A DNA stretch of 30,548 nucleotides from positions 1-30,548 of the IMG/VR virus record IMGVR_UViG_3300003981_000006; one strand, written 5' to 3'. Positions within the stretch are counted from its first letter, which is position 1, and every line of letters starts with the position of its first letter. A program made the position numbers and the translations under genes. Below, one piece after another: positions 9,182-15,707 of this stretch. Origin of the DNA: a virus. A model generated the notes under the pieces. That model had not been told where the DNA came from. It did not search any database and saw only the letters and a list, made by a program, of their open reading frames with translations.

Positions 9182-9856
9182 TTATATCCTTTTTTTAAAT
9201 TTTAATCTTTTTGGTATTTTTCCAATATTTTTTAGAATTTCTTCTTCACTTGTAAAAAACACACTTTGATATTCTTTGATTAATTTTTTAAATTCTCTTT
9301 TTGTAAGATAATCATCTTTATTGCTAAAGTTTATAATTGTTTTTAATATAAATTTTAGATTTTTAATATGCGATAAATCCTTTATAAATTTATTTGGTAT
9401 AAATGGATTCATTTGAGCATTTAATATATCTATTTGTATATTTAAAAAATATTGTAATCGTTGTAATTGAACATATTCCTGATTAAAAACCAAAGAGTGA
9501 TTAATAAAATAAATATAATCATTATATAATGAGTTTAGAAACTCGTTTGATTCTTGTTTAGTTAAAAACTGAGGGAACTCACCAACACCATTTTCGGATG
9601 CAATATATTCATATAATACTTCCTTGTCTTTATCAATTATATCCATTGTTAAATAAATATATAACTTTTTTGTAAATCCATGCAATTTTTCTTTAATAGT
9701 TCTTTTTTTATTTATCAAAGATACATTAAAATAAAACTTTTCTATCGTGTTACAAATATAATCAATTCCTATTGTTTTTCCAATAATTGATTTACGCAGT
9801 TTCCAAAAATAATAATCTGCTTGTATTTTTGAAGCATCAATTGTTTCTATTATCAT
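9182..9856 (-). CDS. Unknown helical protein, 224 residues
   Basis: The sequence is rich in K, I, Y, F and N and predicted by eye to be almost all helical, with no signal peptide, membrane segment or cysteine motif (only one Cys). The start at 9856 lies inside the end of the preceding small gene (20-base overlap), with the ribosome binding site AAAGGATTTTTTAT. It ends one base before the ParM gene begins its own upstream region, so the two are probably translated from one message. Its position next to ParM makes it a possible filament partner, but no family is recognised. Confidence 0.65.
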   Translation of the reverse strand: MIIETIDASKIQADYYFWKLRKSIIGKTIGIDYICNTIEKFYFNVSLINKKRTIKEKLHGFTKKLYIYLTMDIIDKDKEVLYEYIASENGVGEFPQFLTKQESNEFLNSLYNDYIYFINHSLVFNQEYVQLQRLQYFLNIQIDILNAQMNPFIPNKFIKDLSHIKNLKFILKTIINFSNKDDYLTKREFKKLIKEYQSVFFTSEEEILKNIGKIPKRLKFKKRI

Positions 9857-10037
9857 ATAAAAAATCCTTTAGTTTTAATATTTTTTGTTTTAATAATTTA
9901 AATTTATTTGTTAAAATATTCGGCAATCTTTTATCTGATTGTACAACATAATCTGTTGGAAGAACATCAAATTTTTTAACAATCGCAGCTAATTGTTCAT
10001 TATTATATTCATTATTATATTCATTATTTAAATTCAT
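9837..10037 (-). CDS. Small unknown protein with NNEY repeats
   Basis: This 66-residue protein opens with the tandem NNEYNNEYNNE, encoded by a 12-base direct repeat, then has a short basic helical part (KRLPNILTNKFKLLKQKILKL). Its ATG overlaps the stop codon of the helicase gene (TAATG), and the ribosome binding site AAAGGA is formed by the last helicase codons (K-G-F), so translation is probably coupled. It also overlaps the next gene by 20 bases. The tight packing supports a real gene; the function is unknown. Confidence 0.6.
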   Translation of the reverse strand: MNLNNEYNNEYNNEQLAAIVKKFDVLPTDYVVQSDKRLPNILTNKFKLLKQKILKLKDFLYDNRNN

Positions 10038-11833
10038 TAAAATCCTTTATAAATTATTTTAGAGTTTTCAAATTCTGAAAGTATATTTTTTCTTAAAATC
10101 ATACTAGCGTTTGGTTGATAATGTAAAAAAGTACTTGTAAAGAAAAATTGAACTAGTGGAAATTTTTTCCCTTCATGTGTTCTAACAATACGACCAATAC
10201 TTTGGAGAAGAGTTACTTTTCCAATAATAGGACTACCAAATACTATATGACTTAAGTTTGATTTATCAAAACCAGCACTCAACAAACCATAATTCGAAAC
10301 AAGCAAATTACTTCCTTTGATTTTTCTATTATATATTTCAATAGCATTTTGCAAATTCTGTTCTTGAATTATTTTAAATTCTTCTCTTTTTATTTTATAT
10401 AATTCGTTTGCATCTTTTCGTTTGATTTCTTTGTTCTTTACTTTTAAATTTAATTCTTCTTTATACTGTTTTAGTTGTTCTCTTAATTTTTTATTTTCTT
10501 GTTTTGCAAGACTTTGAGAATCTATTTTTGAATTTCCAATTAACTTAAGAGGTTTTGCTTCTTCCTGAATATATTCATTTTCGAATAATTTATTATAATA
10601 TTCTATAAATTTATCAATCATTTTTATAGTGCTAAATAACACTACTGATACATGACCTTGAGATTGTTGATATTTTACCCATCTTGCTAAATAATCAAAA
10701 TAAAAGTTTTTATTATACAAAAACATATTATAAAATGTAAGAAATTTAATATAGTCATTTTTTGCAGCCCAACCTAAGGTTTGCTTTTCTTTAGATGTGA
10801 ATACCATATCATTATCTTCAGAATATAAACTAAAAATTTCAACATCCGGATGATAATTTTTATGGTCTGATTTATAAATTACTTCTCCAGTGCTATTAGT
10901 AAGCAAAAATTCATTAATTCCTCTTCTATAAGGAGTAGCTGTTAATCCGATAATATTATTAGTTTTAAAAATAGAAGAAACTTTTCCATAACCTTTCGCA
11001 CCTGATCCATGACACTCATCAAAGATAAATAAATCAATACTTTCATATAACTGATATAATTCATTATAAGGAATTCTTTTTAACTGAGATAAAATAGATT
11101 GAACCTTAGCTATAATAACTTTAGAATTATTGATTCCTTTTGTGAGGTCTTCTATATTTGATCCCTCTAAACAATATATGTCTTCTTCTTTTAAATCAGT
11201 AAATTGCAAAAAAGCATCTTTCCATTGATTAACCAAAATATCTTTTGGAACTATTATAATAGGTTTTTGAAATAATAAATCATATATGGCATGTATTGCG
11301 AGAACAGTTTTACCAAAACCTGGTGTTGCCTGAATAATACCTCTAAATAATTTATCTTTTGAATATCTAAGTTCTTTTAGTTTTTCAAATGCTTGTATTT
11401 GTTCATCTCTTGGAACTATTTTTGATTCATAAAGAGCATAATTACTATTTATCGTTGTTTCGTCATAATCCGCAGGTTCTTTTTTAAATTGAGCCATTTT
11501 TGGTTCAAGATTAAGATAAGCATTTAACGGTTTTAATTTTTCAAAATTTTGATACCAGAAAAATTTAGGAACCAGTACCCATGATGGTGTAAATGTTTCA
11601 AATTCAGATATTTTATCCATATCTAGATATTTTAAATTTTCATCATAAGAATTTACAAGGTCATGAACTTCTTTTGAATGAAAGTCCTTTATTCCTCGTG
11701 AAATATCAGCTCTTGATAATATTTCAAGCCAAGTTGAATATGGAATAAAATTTTGATATTCCGTATTAATATTTTGGTTTTCTGTAAAATTTGATATAAT
11801 TGGTACGTTTTGTGTATTTAATACTTGACTCAT
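10037..11833 (-). CDS. SF2 DNA/RNA helicase, UvsW/DEAH-like
   Basis: This 598-residue protein carries superfamily 2 helicase motifs: Walker A ATPGFGKT (169-176), motif II DECH (272-275), motif III TATPYR (298-303) and motif VI QSIGRIVR (544-551). The order and the DECH box resemble phage UvsW and XPB-like helicases, which remodel branched DNA during recombination-dependent replication. A charged coiled-coil insertion (about 438-506) interrupts the second RecA domain. I placed the start at 11833 (MSQVLNTQ), where AAAAAGGAATGTTTT precedes the ATG. The frame stays open to 11935, but that extra stretch contains a promoter-like motif and has no ribosome binding site. It is the first gene of a leftward run towards ParM. 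Confidence 0.85.
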   Translation of the reverse strand: MSQVLNTQNVPIISNFTENQNINTEYQNFIPYSTWLEILSRADISRGIKDFHSKEVHDLVNSYDENLKYLDMDKISEFETFTPSWVLVPKFFWYQNFEKLKPLNAYLNLEPKMAQFKKEPADYDETTINSNYALYESKIVPRDEQIQAFEKLKELRYSKDKLFRGIIQATPGFGKTVLAIHAIYDLLFQKPIIIVPKDILVNQWKDAFLQFTDLKEEDIYCLEGSNIEDLTKGINNSKVIIAKVQSILSQLKRIPYNELYQLYESIDLFIFDECHGSGAKGYGKVSSIFKTNNIIGLTATPYRRGINEFLLTNSTGEVIYKSDHKNYHPDVEIFSLYSEDNDMVFTSKEKQTLGWAAKNDYIKFLTFYNMFLYNKNFYFDYLARWVKYQQSQGHVSVVLFSTIKMIDKFIEYYNKLFENEYIQEEAKPLKLIGNSKIDSQSLAKQENKKLREQLKQYKEELNLKVKNKEIKRKDANELYKIKREEFKIIQEQNLQNAIEIYNRKIKGSNLLVSNYGLLSAGFDKSNLSHIVFGSPIIGKVTLLQSIGRIVRTHEGKKFPLVQFFFTSTFLHYQPNASMILRKNILSEFENSKIIYKGF

Positions 11834-11855
11834 AAAACATTCCTTTTTAAAGTTG

Positions 11856-11880
11856 TTTAATATATCTATATTGTTAACAT
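11856..11880 (-). promoter_or_regulatory. Promoter-like TATAGATATATTA motif before the helicase
   Basis: Leftward it reads GTTAACAATATAGATATATT, ending about 25 bases before the helicase start. It shares AACAATATAGATATATTAA with the site before the Sm-like gene at 7301-7320. This supports the shorter helicase start. Confidence 0.55.
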
Positions 11881-11972
11881 TTAAACATTGGGTTCTTGTT
11901 TGTTTAATAAACAAACAACTATTTTTTTTAAACATTAGAGCACTTGAAGAGTTTTATAAGTTTTCTGGAATA

Positions 11973-11999
11973 TCAAACGCCCTAAAATAGGGCGTTTGA
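11973..11999. repeat. Perfect hairpin, copy 1 (11-bp stem)
   Basis: TCAAACGCCCT and AGGGCGTTTGA flank the loop AAAAT. A nearly identical, slightly imperfect copy lies at 12246-12271. No clear T-run follows on either strand, so it may be a terminator of unusual type, a processing site or a protein-binding site. Confidence 0.6.
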
Positions 12000-12072
12000 G
12001 GTCATGCTTTCAGTTTACCTTTAAACTTGTTAGAACCCTCCTAAAACTTCCATTGTTCATTGATCAGAATGG

Positions 12073-12170
12073 AAACAGTATAGATATCTATATTGTTATA
12101 AAATAAACAAACTTTTTCATTGTTTGTAAAACAAACAGTATAGATATCTATATTGTTATAAAATAAACAA
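12073..12170. repeat. Tandem 38-bp repeat containing TATAGATATCTATA (two copies, 60-bp period)
   Basis: Copies are at 12073-12110 and 12133-12170 and appear identical. Each contains the palindrome TATAGATATCTATA, so the promoter-like core TATAGATAT is present on both strands. The end of copy 2 (12155-12170) pairs perfectly with 12178-12193 around a 7-base loop. Confidence 0.7.
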
Positions 12171-12193
12171 GAATGCGTTGTTTATTTTATAAC
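12155..12193. repeat. Hairpin, perfect 16-bp stem
   Basis: GTTATAAAATAAACAA (12155-12170) pairs with TTGTTTATTTTATAAC (12178-12193), loop GAATGCG. It is AT-rich and lies between promoter-like motifs. Confidence 0.65.
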
Positions 12194-12387
12194 ATAATAG
12201 ATATATTTATCTATACTTCAGATTTCTTTCAGTTTTCATATCCTCTCAAACGCCCTAAAATAGGGCTGTTTAAAATTTTTACTTTAAAATAACTATTCAT
12301 TGTTCATTGATCGGAATGGAAACAATGAAAAATCTCTAGGGAAGAGGAACCATATATCTATACAATATGAAAAATTGCTCCAAAATT

Positions 12388-12427
12388 TACTTTAAAATAA
12401 CTATCAGTTTGTATAGATATATTATAA
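12388..12427 (+). promoter_or_regulatory. Rightward promoter candidate
   Basis: TACTTTAAAATAACT, nine bases, then TATAGATATATTATAA. The same two blocks with the same nine-base spacing occur at 22003-22042 before the repeat-gene cassette. TATTATAA resembles a sigma-70 -10 element. It would drive the large structured RNA region and perhaps the genes beyond it. Confidence 0.65.
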
Positions 12428-12429
12428 GC

Positions 12430-13160
12430 GAATAAAGAATAAGTATTGTTTATTCAATTGTTATTTACAATTGAATTAATAAATAGTTATTATAATTATT
12501 TAATTGTATTCCTAATAATGGAAGAGATTAATATAATTTAAACTTTATTTATTTGGGGATCGTAGATCCTCAGTTATGGAGTAAAAGGTAGTTTACTACC
12601 TTTGAAAGTAACGAGAATATATTCGATATATAGTATATTGACCTGTTAATTCCAGTGATGAGCTTCTTCGGAAGTTTCTGAAGGGTTAACACAGGCAATA
12701 ATATTATTGAGAGTATATTTAAATGTGAGAAATCAATATATCATTATAATTCGTTGTAAAATAAGTAATGATATACTACACTAAATCAACGAGATCATTT
12801 CTTCAATTAGTGACAAATTCACTTGAATAAGTGTATTTTCATATGTAAATGTTTCAGATGATTTTATGTTAGTTTGTGCGAGATACTTTTAGAGTATCCT
12901 TGAACCGCGTACATTTAAGCTGATATATATGATTCAAAAGACAGTTACAATGAATAATTCATTTTGGATATGGATTTGAAACTATTTGTTGATTTGATTA
13001 AAATTTCATACTAAAGAATATTAATTAAAAGCAATTTATAATAGTTGCTCTTAATTAAGATTCTTATTTAGAATCATGTTGTCTTGATGAACAATAGACA
13101 TAAAAGATAAGAGTTCCTACCTCGATTTACCCTTCCGACGGGAAGGGTATTGGTTTCTAA
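12430..13160 (+). ncRNA. Candidate large structured non-coding RNA
   Basis: There is no usable reading frame for about 700 bases, yet stems are dense: 12557-12569 (GGATC/GATCC), 12584-12603 (8 bp), an arm 12642-12695 that closes on CCTGTTAA with TTAACACAGG and contains a UUCG tetraloop (12663-12674), 12737-12775 (10 bp), 12882-12898, 13021-13058 (one mismatch in 14), 13059-13075 and 13128-13149 (9 bp, GC-rich, terminator-like). The promoter candidate lies directly upstream. Size, structure density and phage context resemble ornate phage RNAs such as GOLLD or ROOL, but I cannot assign a class from sequence alone. Exact ends are estimated. Confidence 0.55.
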
Positions 13161-13166
13161 AATTTA

Positions 13167-13251
13167 AAACCTTTCAAGAAGTATTCAAAGAATATAGTAA
13201 TCTAGACGATGTTACTCTCAGATGAAATATCGAATACTTCTTGAAAGGTTT
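13167..13251 (+). ncRNA. Structured RNA motif, copy 1, before the lipoprotein gene
   Basis: A perfect 20-base-pair outer stem (13167-13186 with 13232-13251) encloses a conserved inner element AGTAATCTAGACGATGTTACT, whose ends AGTAA/TTACT can pair, followed by CTCAGATGAAA. The inner element recurs at 14158-14188 with few changes, inside a different outer stem. Confidence 0.6.
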
Positions 13252-13265
13252 AGTGGATAGTTAAT

Positions 13266-13294
13266 AAAAGCAGAGCAACTGCTAGAATTAAAGC
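13266..13294 (+). promoter_or_regulatory. Shared 5' leader element, copy 1
   Basis: AAAAGCAGAGCAACTGC and GCTAGAATTAAAGC form the start of a leader also found at 13666 and 14246. GCAG-AGCAA-CTGC can form a small hairpin. In this copy the similarity stops before the ribosome binding site. Confidence 0.65.
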
Positions 13295-13320
13295 AAAAAT
13301 TAAATTAAAAAGGATTAACA

Positions 13321-13581
13321 ATGAAAAAGTTAATTATATTTACACTAGTTATTATTGCTATAACAGCAAGTGGGTGTGCGTCTAAAGATGCATTAACAAA
13401 AGGAGGTTTCGGACCTCGAAAAATGATCCATTCTGTTAACATGGGAAATGCAGTGAAAGTCTGTATCGATCATGTTATGTATCTAAGCCTCTATAACGGG
13501 ATGGCTCCTGCCTTAAATAAGGAGCTAAAACCACAACATTGTGATGTGGATGAATACGGAAGAGTTATTCCAATGCCTTAG
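13321..13581 (+). CDS. Small lipoprotein
   Basis: This 86-residue protein has a type II signal peptide: MKKL, a hydrophobic core (LIIFTLVIIAITA) and the lipobox ASGC, with Cys19 as the predicted lipidated residue. The mature part is about 68 residues, with two further cysteines and basic and proline residues. Such lipoproteins near holin and lysozyme genes are often outer-membrane spanins (Rz1-like), but this one lacks the proline-rich composition typical of Rz1, and no partner i-spanin is evident. Superinfection exclusion is an alternative. The start follows AAAAAGGATTAAC. The stop codon sits in the loop of a 15-bp hairpin. Confidence 0.75.
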   Translation: MKKLIIFTLVIIAITASGCASKDALTKGGFGPRKMIHSVNMGNAVKVCIDHVMYLSLYNGMAPALNKELKPQHCDVDEYGRVIPMP

Positions 13582-13595
13582 CATTGGAATAACTC
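13562..13595 (+). terminator. Perfect 15-bp hairpin over the lipoprotein stop codon
   Basis: GAGTTATTCCAATGC pairs with GCATTGGAATAACTC around CTTA, which contains part of the stop codon. No T-run follows, so it may protect or process the mRNA end rather than terminate. Confidence 0.55.
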
Positions 13596-13608
13596 ATAAT
13601 TAATATAT

Positions 13609-13655
13609 AAAATATTCATTAATAGTATTAATGAAATACTATTAATGAATATTTT
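13609..13655 (+). terminator. Perfect 20-bp AT-rich hairpin
   Basis: Positions 13609-13628 pair fully with 13636-13655, loop TAATGAA. It ends in TTTTAG, just upstream of leader copy 2. It could be a terminator or an RNase III-type processing site. Confidence 0.55.
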
Positions 13656-13665
13656 AGTTTATGTT

Positions 13666-13728
13666 AAAAAAGCAGAGCAACTGCTAGAATTAAAGCTACG
13701 CCTAAAAAAACTCGAGAAGGAGTAAATT
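13666..13728 (+). promoter_or_regulatory. Shared 5' leader element, copy 2
   Basis: About 63 bases identical to those at 14246-14308, including the GCAG-AGCAA-CTGC hairpin and the ribosome binding site GAAGGAG before TAAATT-ATG. The element delivers the same translation start to two unrelated genes. Confidence 0.7.
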
Positions 13729-14067
13729 ATGGAAACAAGAATAAGTAAAACAATAAACACAAAAATCGGTTCAATGTTATTATTAGCAAGCATATTGGGT
13801 GTTTGGATAGCAACATACGGAGTTGTCCAATACGGCATGTGGAGTAATTTTTCCATAGGAAGTTTGGGAGTAATTGGAGCATTAGTTATACTTCAAGTGA
13901 GCATACTCACAGTTGTTATGTCGTATTCATCTTCATCATTATTAGTATGGAATAAAAAAACAATAGTTATATACTTTGCATCTATATTAATAATGCCTTT
14001 ATGTGTTGGTGTAATCGCATATCACACTTGGTATACATTTACAAAAACCAAAAGAGTTAAATCATAA
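13729..14067 (+). CDS. Three-segment membrane protein, holin candidate
   Basis: This 112-residue protein has three hydrophobic segments (about 14-36, 44-66, 77-100), a short N-terminus and a basic C-terminal tail (KTKRVKS). Size and topology fit class I holins, which open the inner membrane to release lysozyme; a lysozyme is encoded 0.7 kb downstream. Holins share little sequence, so this rests on topology and position. The start uses the strong ribosome binding site GAAGGAG of the shared leader. An unrelated membrane protein is the main alternative. Confidence 0.6.
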   Translation: METRISKTINTKIGSMLLLASILGVWIATYGVVQYGMWSNFSIGSLGVIGALVILQVSILTVVMSYSSSSLLVWNKKTIVIYFASILIMPLCVGVIAYHTWYTFTKTKRVKS

Positions 14068-14080
14068 TATTCCGTCGAGC

Positions 14081-14103
14081 TGGACGTAAAACGAAGCGTC
14101 CAG
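14081..14103 (+). repeat. Short hairpin after the holin-like gene
   Basis: CTGGACG pairs with CGTCCAG around a ten-base loop, directly before the 28-bp palindrome that starts at 14102. Confidence 0.5.
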
Positions 14104-14129
14104 ATGAAGTCTCCGCGGAGACTTCATCT
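14102..14129 (+). terminator. 28-bp perfect palindrome, possible terminator
   Basis: AGATGAAGTCTCCG and CGGAGACTTCATCT form a 12-bp stem with a CGCG loop, followed by TTAAGAATC. GC content is higher than its surroundings. It separates the holin-like gene from the next leader. Confidence 0.6.
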
Positions 14130-14130
14130 T

Positions 14131-14213
14131 AAGAATCTTTACTAAGAGCACAAAGCGAGTAATCTAGATGATGTTACTCTCAGATAAAAAATATGCTATT
14201 ATTAAAGATTCTT
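14131..14213 (+). ncRNA. Structured RNA motif, copy 2
   Basis: The outer stem AAGAATCTTTA (14131-14141) pairs with TAAAGATTCTT (14203-14213). The inner element AGTAATCTAGATGATGTTACT and the following CTCAGAT match copy 1 at 13196. The outer stem differs in sequence from copy 1 but still pairs, which points to a conserved RNA shape. The 3' strand can alternatively pair downstream (14206-14222). Confidence 0.6.
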
Positions 14214-14245
14214 TTAGAATCTGAATGTGTCTCAAAAAAGATTAA

Positions 14246-14308
14246 AAAAAAGCAGAGCAACTGCTAGAATTAAAGCTACGCCTAAAAAAACTCGAGAAGG
14301 AGTAAATT
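14246..14308 (+). promoter_or_regulatory. Shared 5' leader element, copy 3
   Basis: Identical to copy 2 through the ribosome binding site and start codon of the next gene. The offset between copies is 580 bases. Confidence 0.7.
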
Positions 14309-14536
14309 ATGGAACTTAACACAAATATAAAAAACTACAAAAGAGCAATTGCCGAAGTCGCAGAACTTAACGATGCAGTTGCATCACTAAGCAATATCAG
14401 TGCTAAAAGAGCAATTAAAAGAGAGCTTATTAACGAGCTCTTTGCTGCTAAAAAATCTCTTTATGAAGAGATAAAACGATTAGATAACCAGCTTGAAAAA
14501 GCTGGTTATGTTAAAAAAAATCAAAGAAAGTCGTAA
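14309..14536 (+). CDS. Small coiled-coil protein
   Basis: This 75-residue protein is almost entirely helical with heptad-like spacing of L, A and I (AEVAELNDAVASLSNIS, then KKSLYEEIKRLDNQLEKAG) and a basic tail. It has no signal peptide or membrane segment. The start uses the same leader and ribosome binding site as the holin-like gene. The hairpin-like end GCTTGAAAAAGC and a pairing of AAGTCGTAAGACTT near the stop are short. Function unknown; a cytoplasmic regulator or structural chaperone is possible. Confidence 0.65.
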   Translation: MELNTNIKNYKRAIAEVAELNDAVASLSNISAKRAIKRELINELFAAKKSLYEEIKRLDNQLEKAGYVKKNQRKS

Positions 14537-14575
14537 GACTTCTCTTTGGTTTTTAATACTTAAAAAAGGATAAAC

Positions 14576-14743
14576 ATGTTACATTTTTTATTATTATCAA
14601 TTATATTGATAATCGTTATTGGGTTAATGTATTTTCTATCGATTTTGATAGGAAAAAATATCGAAAATAAAGAATACGTTTTAGGTGTAGTTAATATTAA
14701 TACATATTTTCTTTTATTGCTGTCTCTCATTAAAATATATTGA
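14576..14743 (+). CDS. Tiny two-segment membrane protein
   Basis: A 55-residue frame, MLHFLLLSIILIIVIG..., starts with ATG at 14576 behind AAAAAAGGATAAAC. Two hydrophobic segments (about 2-26 and 40-54) flank a short polar loop with charged residues (GKNIENKEY). It lies immediately before the lysozyme gene. Size, topology and position would fit an antiholin or second holin. The good ribosome binding site supports a real gene. Confidence 0.6.
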   Translation: MLHFLLLSIILIIVIGLMYFLSILIGKNIENKEYVLGVVNINTYFLLLLSLIKIY

Positions 14744-14752
14744 GATGCAATA

Positions 14753-15241
14753 ATGAAAAAAATTATTTATATTATTTTATTTTTTGCGTTAACAATTAAT
14801 TTAAATGCAAATAATTTAATAGAAAGCACTGTCAATCAAGTAAAATTACATGAAGGGTTTAGAGCTAAACCTTATAAAGACACATGCGGTTTATCAATAG
14901 GGTATGGTACTACACTAATTTTAACTAAAAATGAAGCTGAAGTACTACTTAGAATGAGGTTACTTAAACTATATGCTGAATTAAATAAATACTATTGGTT
15001 CACACAGTCCAATAATGCTCGTAAACAAGTATTACTAGACATGGCTTATAATTTAGGGTTAAATGGACTGAAATCATTTAAAAAAATGATATGGTCGTTA
15101 AATCATAAATACTATCATGGAGCCGCAAACGCAATGAAAGATAGTTTATGGTATAGACAAGTTGGGAATAGAGGCAAGCTATTATATAAGATGATGTATT
15201 ATGGAAAAAGGAAAAAATATTTGAAAACCCATGATATGTAG
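14753..15241 (+). CDS. Exported T4-type lysozyme (GH24 endolysin)
   Basis: This 162-residue protein cleaves peptidoglycan. Residues 1-19 (MKKIIYIILFFALTINLNA) are a signal peptide or signal-anchor. Then comes the GH24 core: LHEGFRAKPYKDTCGLSIGYGT, with the catalytic Glu34 and Asp43 in the E-x8-D spacing of the family. The third catalytic position, normally Thr before IGYG, is Ser48 and one residue closer to Asp43. The C-terminal lobe retains the helical DMAYNLGLNGLKSFKKM motif (family form: FNLG...GS-L). Because it carries its own export signal, the holin would serve timing or depolarisation. The ribosome binding site is weak (GAGATGCAATA), so translation may depend on the preceding gene, nine bases upstream. 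Confidence 0.88.
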   Translation: MKKIIYIILFFALTINLNANNLIESTVNQVKLHEGFRAKPYKDTCGLSIGYGTTLILTKNEAEVLLRMRLLKLYAELNKYYWFTQSNNARKQVLLDMAYNLGLNGLKSFKKMIWSLNHKYYHGAANAMKDSLWYRQVGNRGKLLYKMMYYGKRKKYLKTHDM

Positions 15242-15311
15242 TTTACAAACAATGTAAATTATTGTACTTAAATGTATAATAAATTAATAAAAAATAATAA
15301 AAGGAAAGAAA

Positions 15312-15539
15312 TTGAGAGAAATTTATTTAGTACTTGATGAGTACGAAGATAACGACGGATATTTCACTTATAGTGCTGCTTTTGAAAAAGAAGAAGAAGC
15401 AAACAAGTTTAAAGACTTAATAATTGAACATAATAGAAAACGAGGCTATGAAACGAATCATGATGTTTTTCCAGTCATAATACATGACGATAAAACTCCA
15501 GAAGAGGTTCTTGAACACATAACAGGAGGTTCTAAGTGA
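15312..15539 (+). CDS. Small acidic unknown protein
   Basis: This 75-residue protein starts with TTG behind AAGGAAAGAAA. It is rich in E, D, K and Y (REIYLVLDEYEDNDGYFTYSAAFEKEEEA) and looks like a small alpha/beta fold with no membrane segment. The pattern of a strand, an acidic turn and a KEEEANKFKDLI helix is common in small phage host-takeover or accessory proteins, but I recognise no family. Its stop codon overlaps the start of the next small gene. Confidence 0.6.
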   Translation: MREIYLVLDEYEDNDGYFTYSAAFEKEEEANKFKDLIIEHNRKRGYETNHDVFPVIIHDDKTPEEVLEHITGGSK

Positions 15540-15673
15540 TTTGGTTGAAAAAGTGGAAAAATAGAAGAAGAGTAAAAAGGATGATAAAAGAATTAAATAA
15601 AGCTGGTTTTAGTATAACTCAGATTTTAAATCTTTTAAAATACGGACAAACACCAAATACAAAAGTGTTGTGA
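15536..15673 (+). CDS. Tiny basic protein, GTG start
   Basis: This is a 45-residue frame. The GTG start overlaps the stop codon of the previous gene (GTGA) and has an excellent ribosome binding site AGGAGG six bases upstream. The N-terminus is strongly basic and tryptophan-rich (IWLKKWKNRRRVKRM); the second half (ELNKAGFSITQILNLLKYG) could be a small helix-turn-helix. It may bind nucleic acid; the function is otherwise unknown. Confidence 0.6.
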   Translation: MIWLKKWKNRRRVKRMIKELNKAGFSITQILNLLKYGQTPNTKVL

Positions 15674-15707
15674 TGCTTTTGCATTGTACTTTTAATAAGG
15701 AATTGTT

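Larger units (their letters stand above)
11934..12430. other. Non-coding control region with nested direct and inverted repeats
   Basis: No reading frame is convincing here. Direct repeats seen are: hairpin 11973-11999 and 12246-12271; a 27-base element at 12051-12077 and 12298-12324 with one difference; a 38-base element at 12073-12110 and 12133-12170 (period 60); and TACTTTAAAATAACT-type sequence near 12279 and 12388. The TATAGATAT core appears several times, in both orientations. The region divides leftward (helicase) from rightward transcription and probably holds promoters and operators for both. A replication origin is possible but untested. Confidence 0.55.

Noticed and set aside
11834-11935. 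Longer helicase start at 11935
   Set aside because: The added 34 residues cover a promoter-like motif, and a strong ribosome binding site precedes the internal ATG at 11833.
12388-12430. Attachment site for integration
   Set aside because: No integrase gene and no tRNA end are present, so the repeats here are better read as promoters or operators.
12430-13320. tRNA genes in the gene-free stretch
   Set aside because: No cloverleaf with a T-loop GGTTCGA-type arm and matching acceptor was found; GGTTCGAA at 21984 has no acceptor stem.
13167-14213. Hammerhead or twister ribozyme in the repeated RNA motif
   Set aside because: I could not find the CUGANGA/GAAA core of hammerheads or the conserved twister core.
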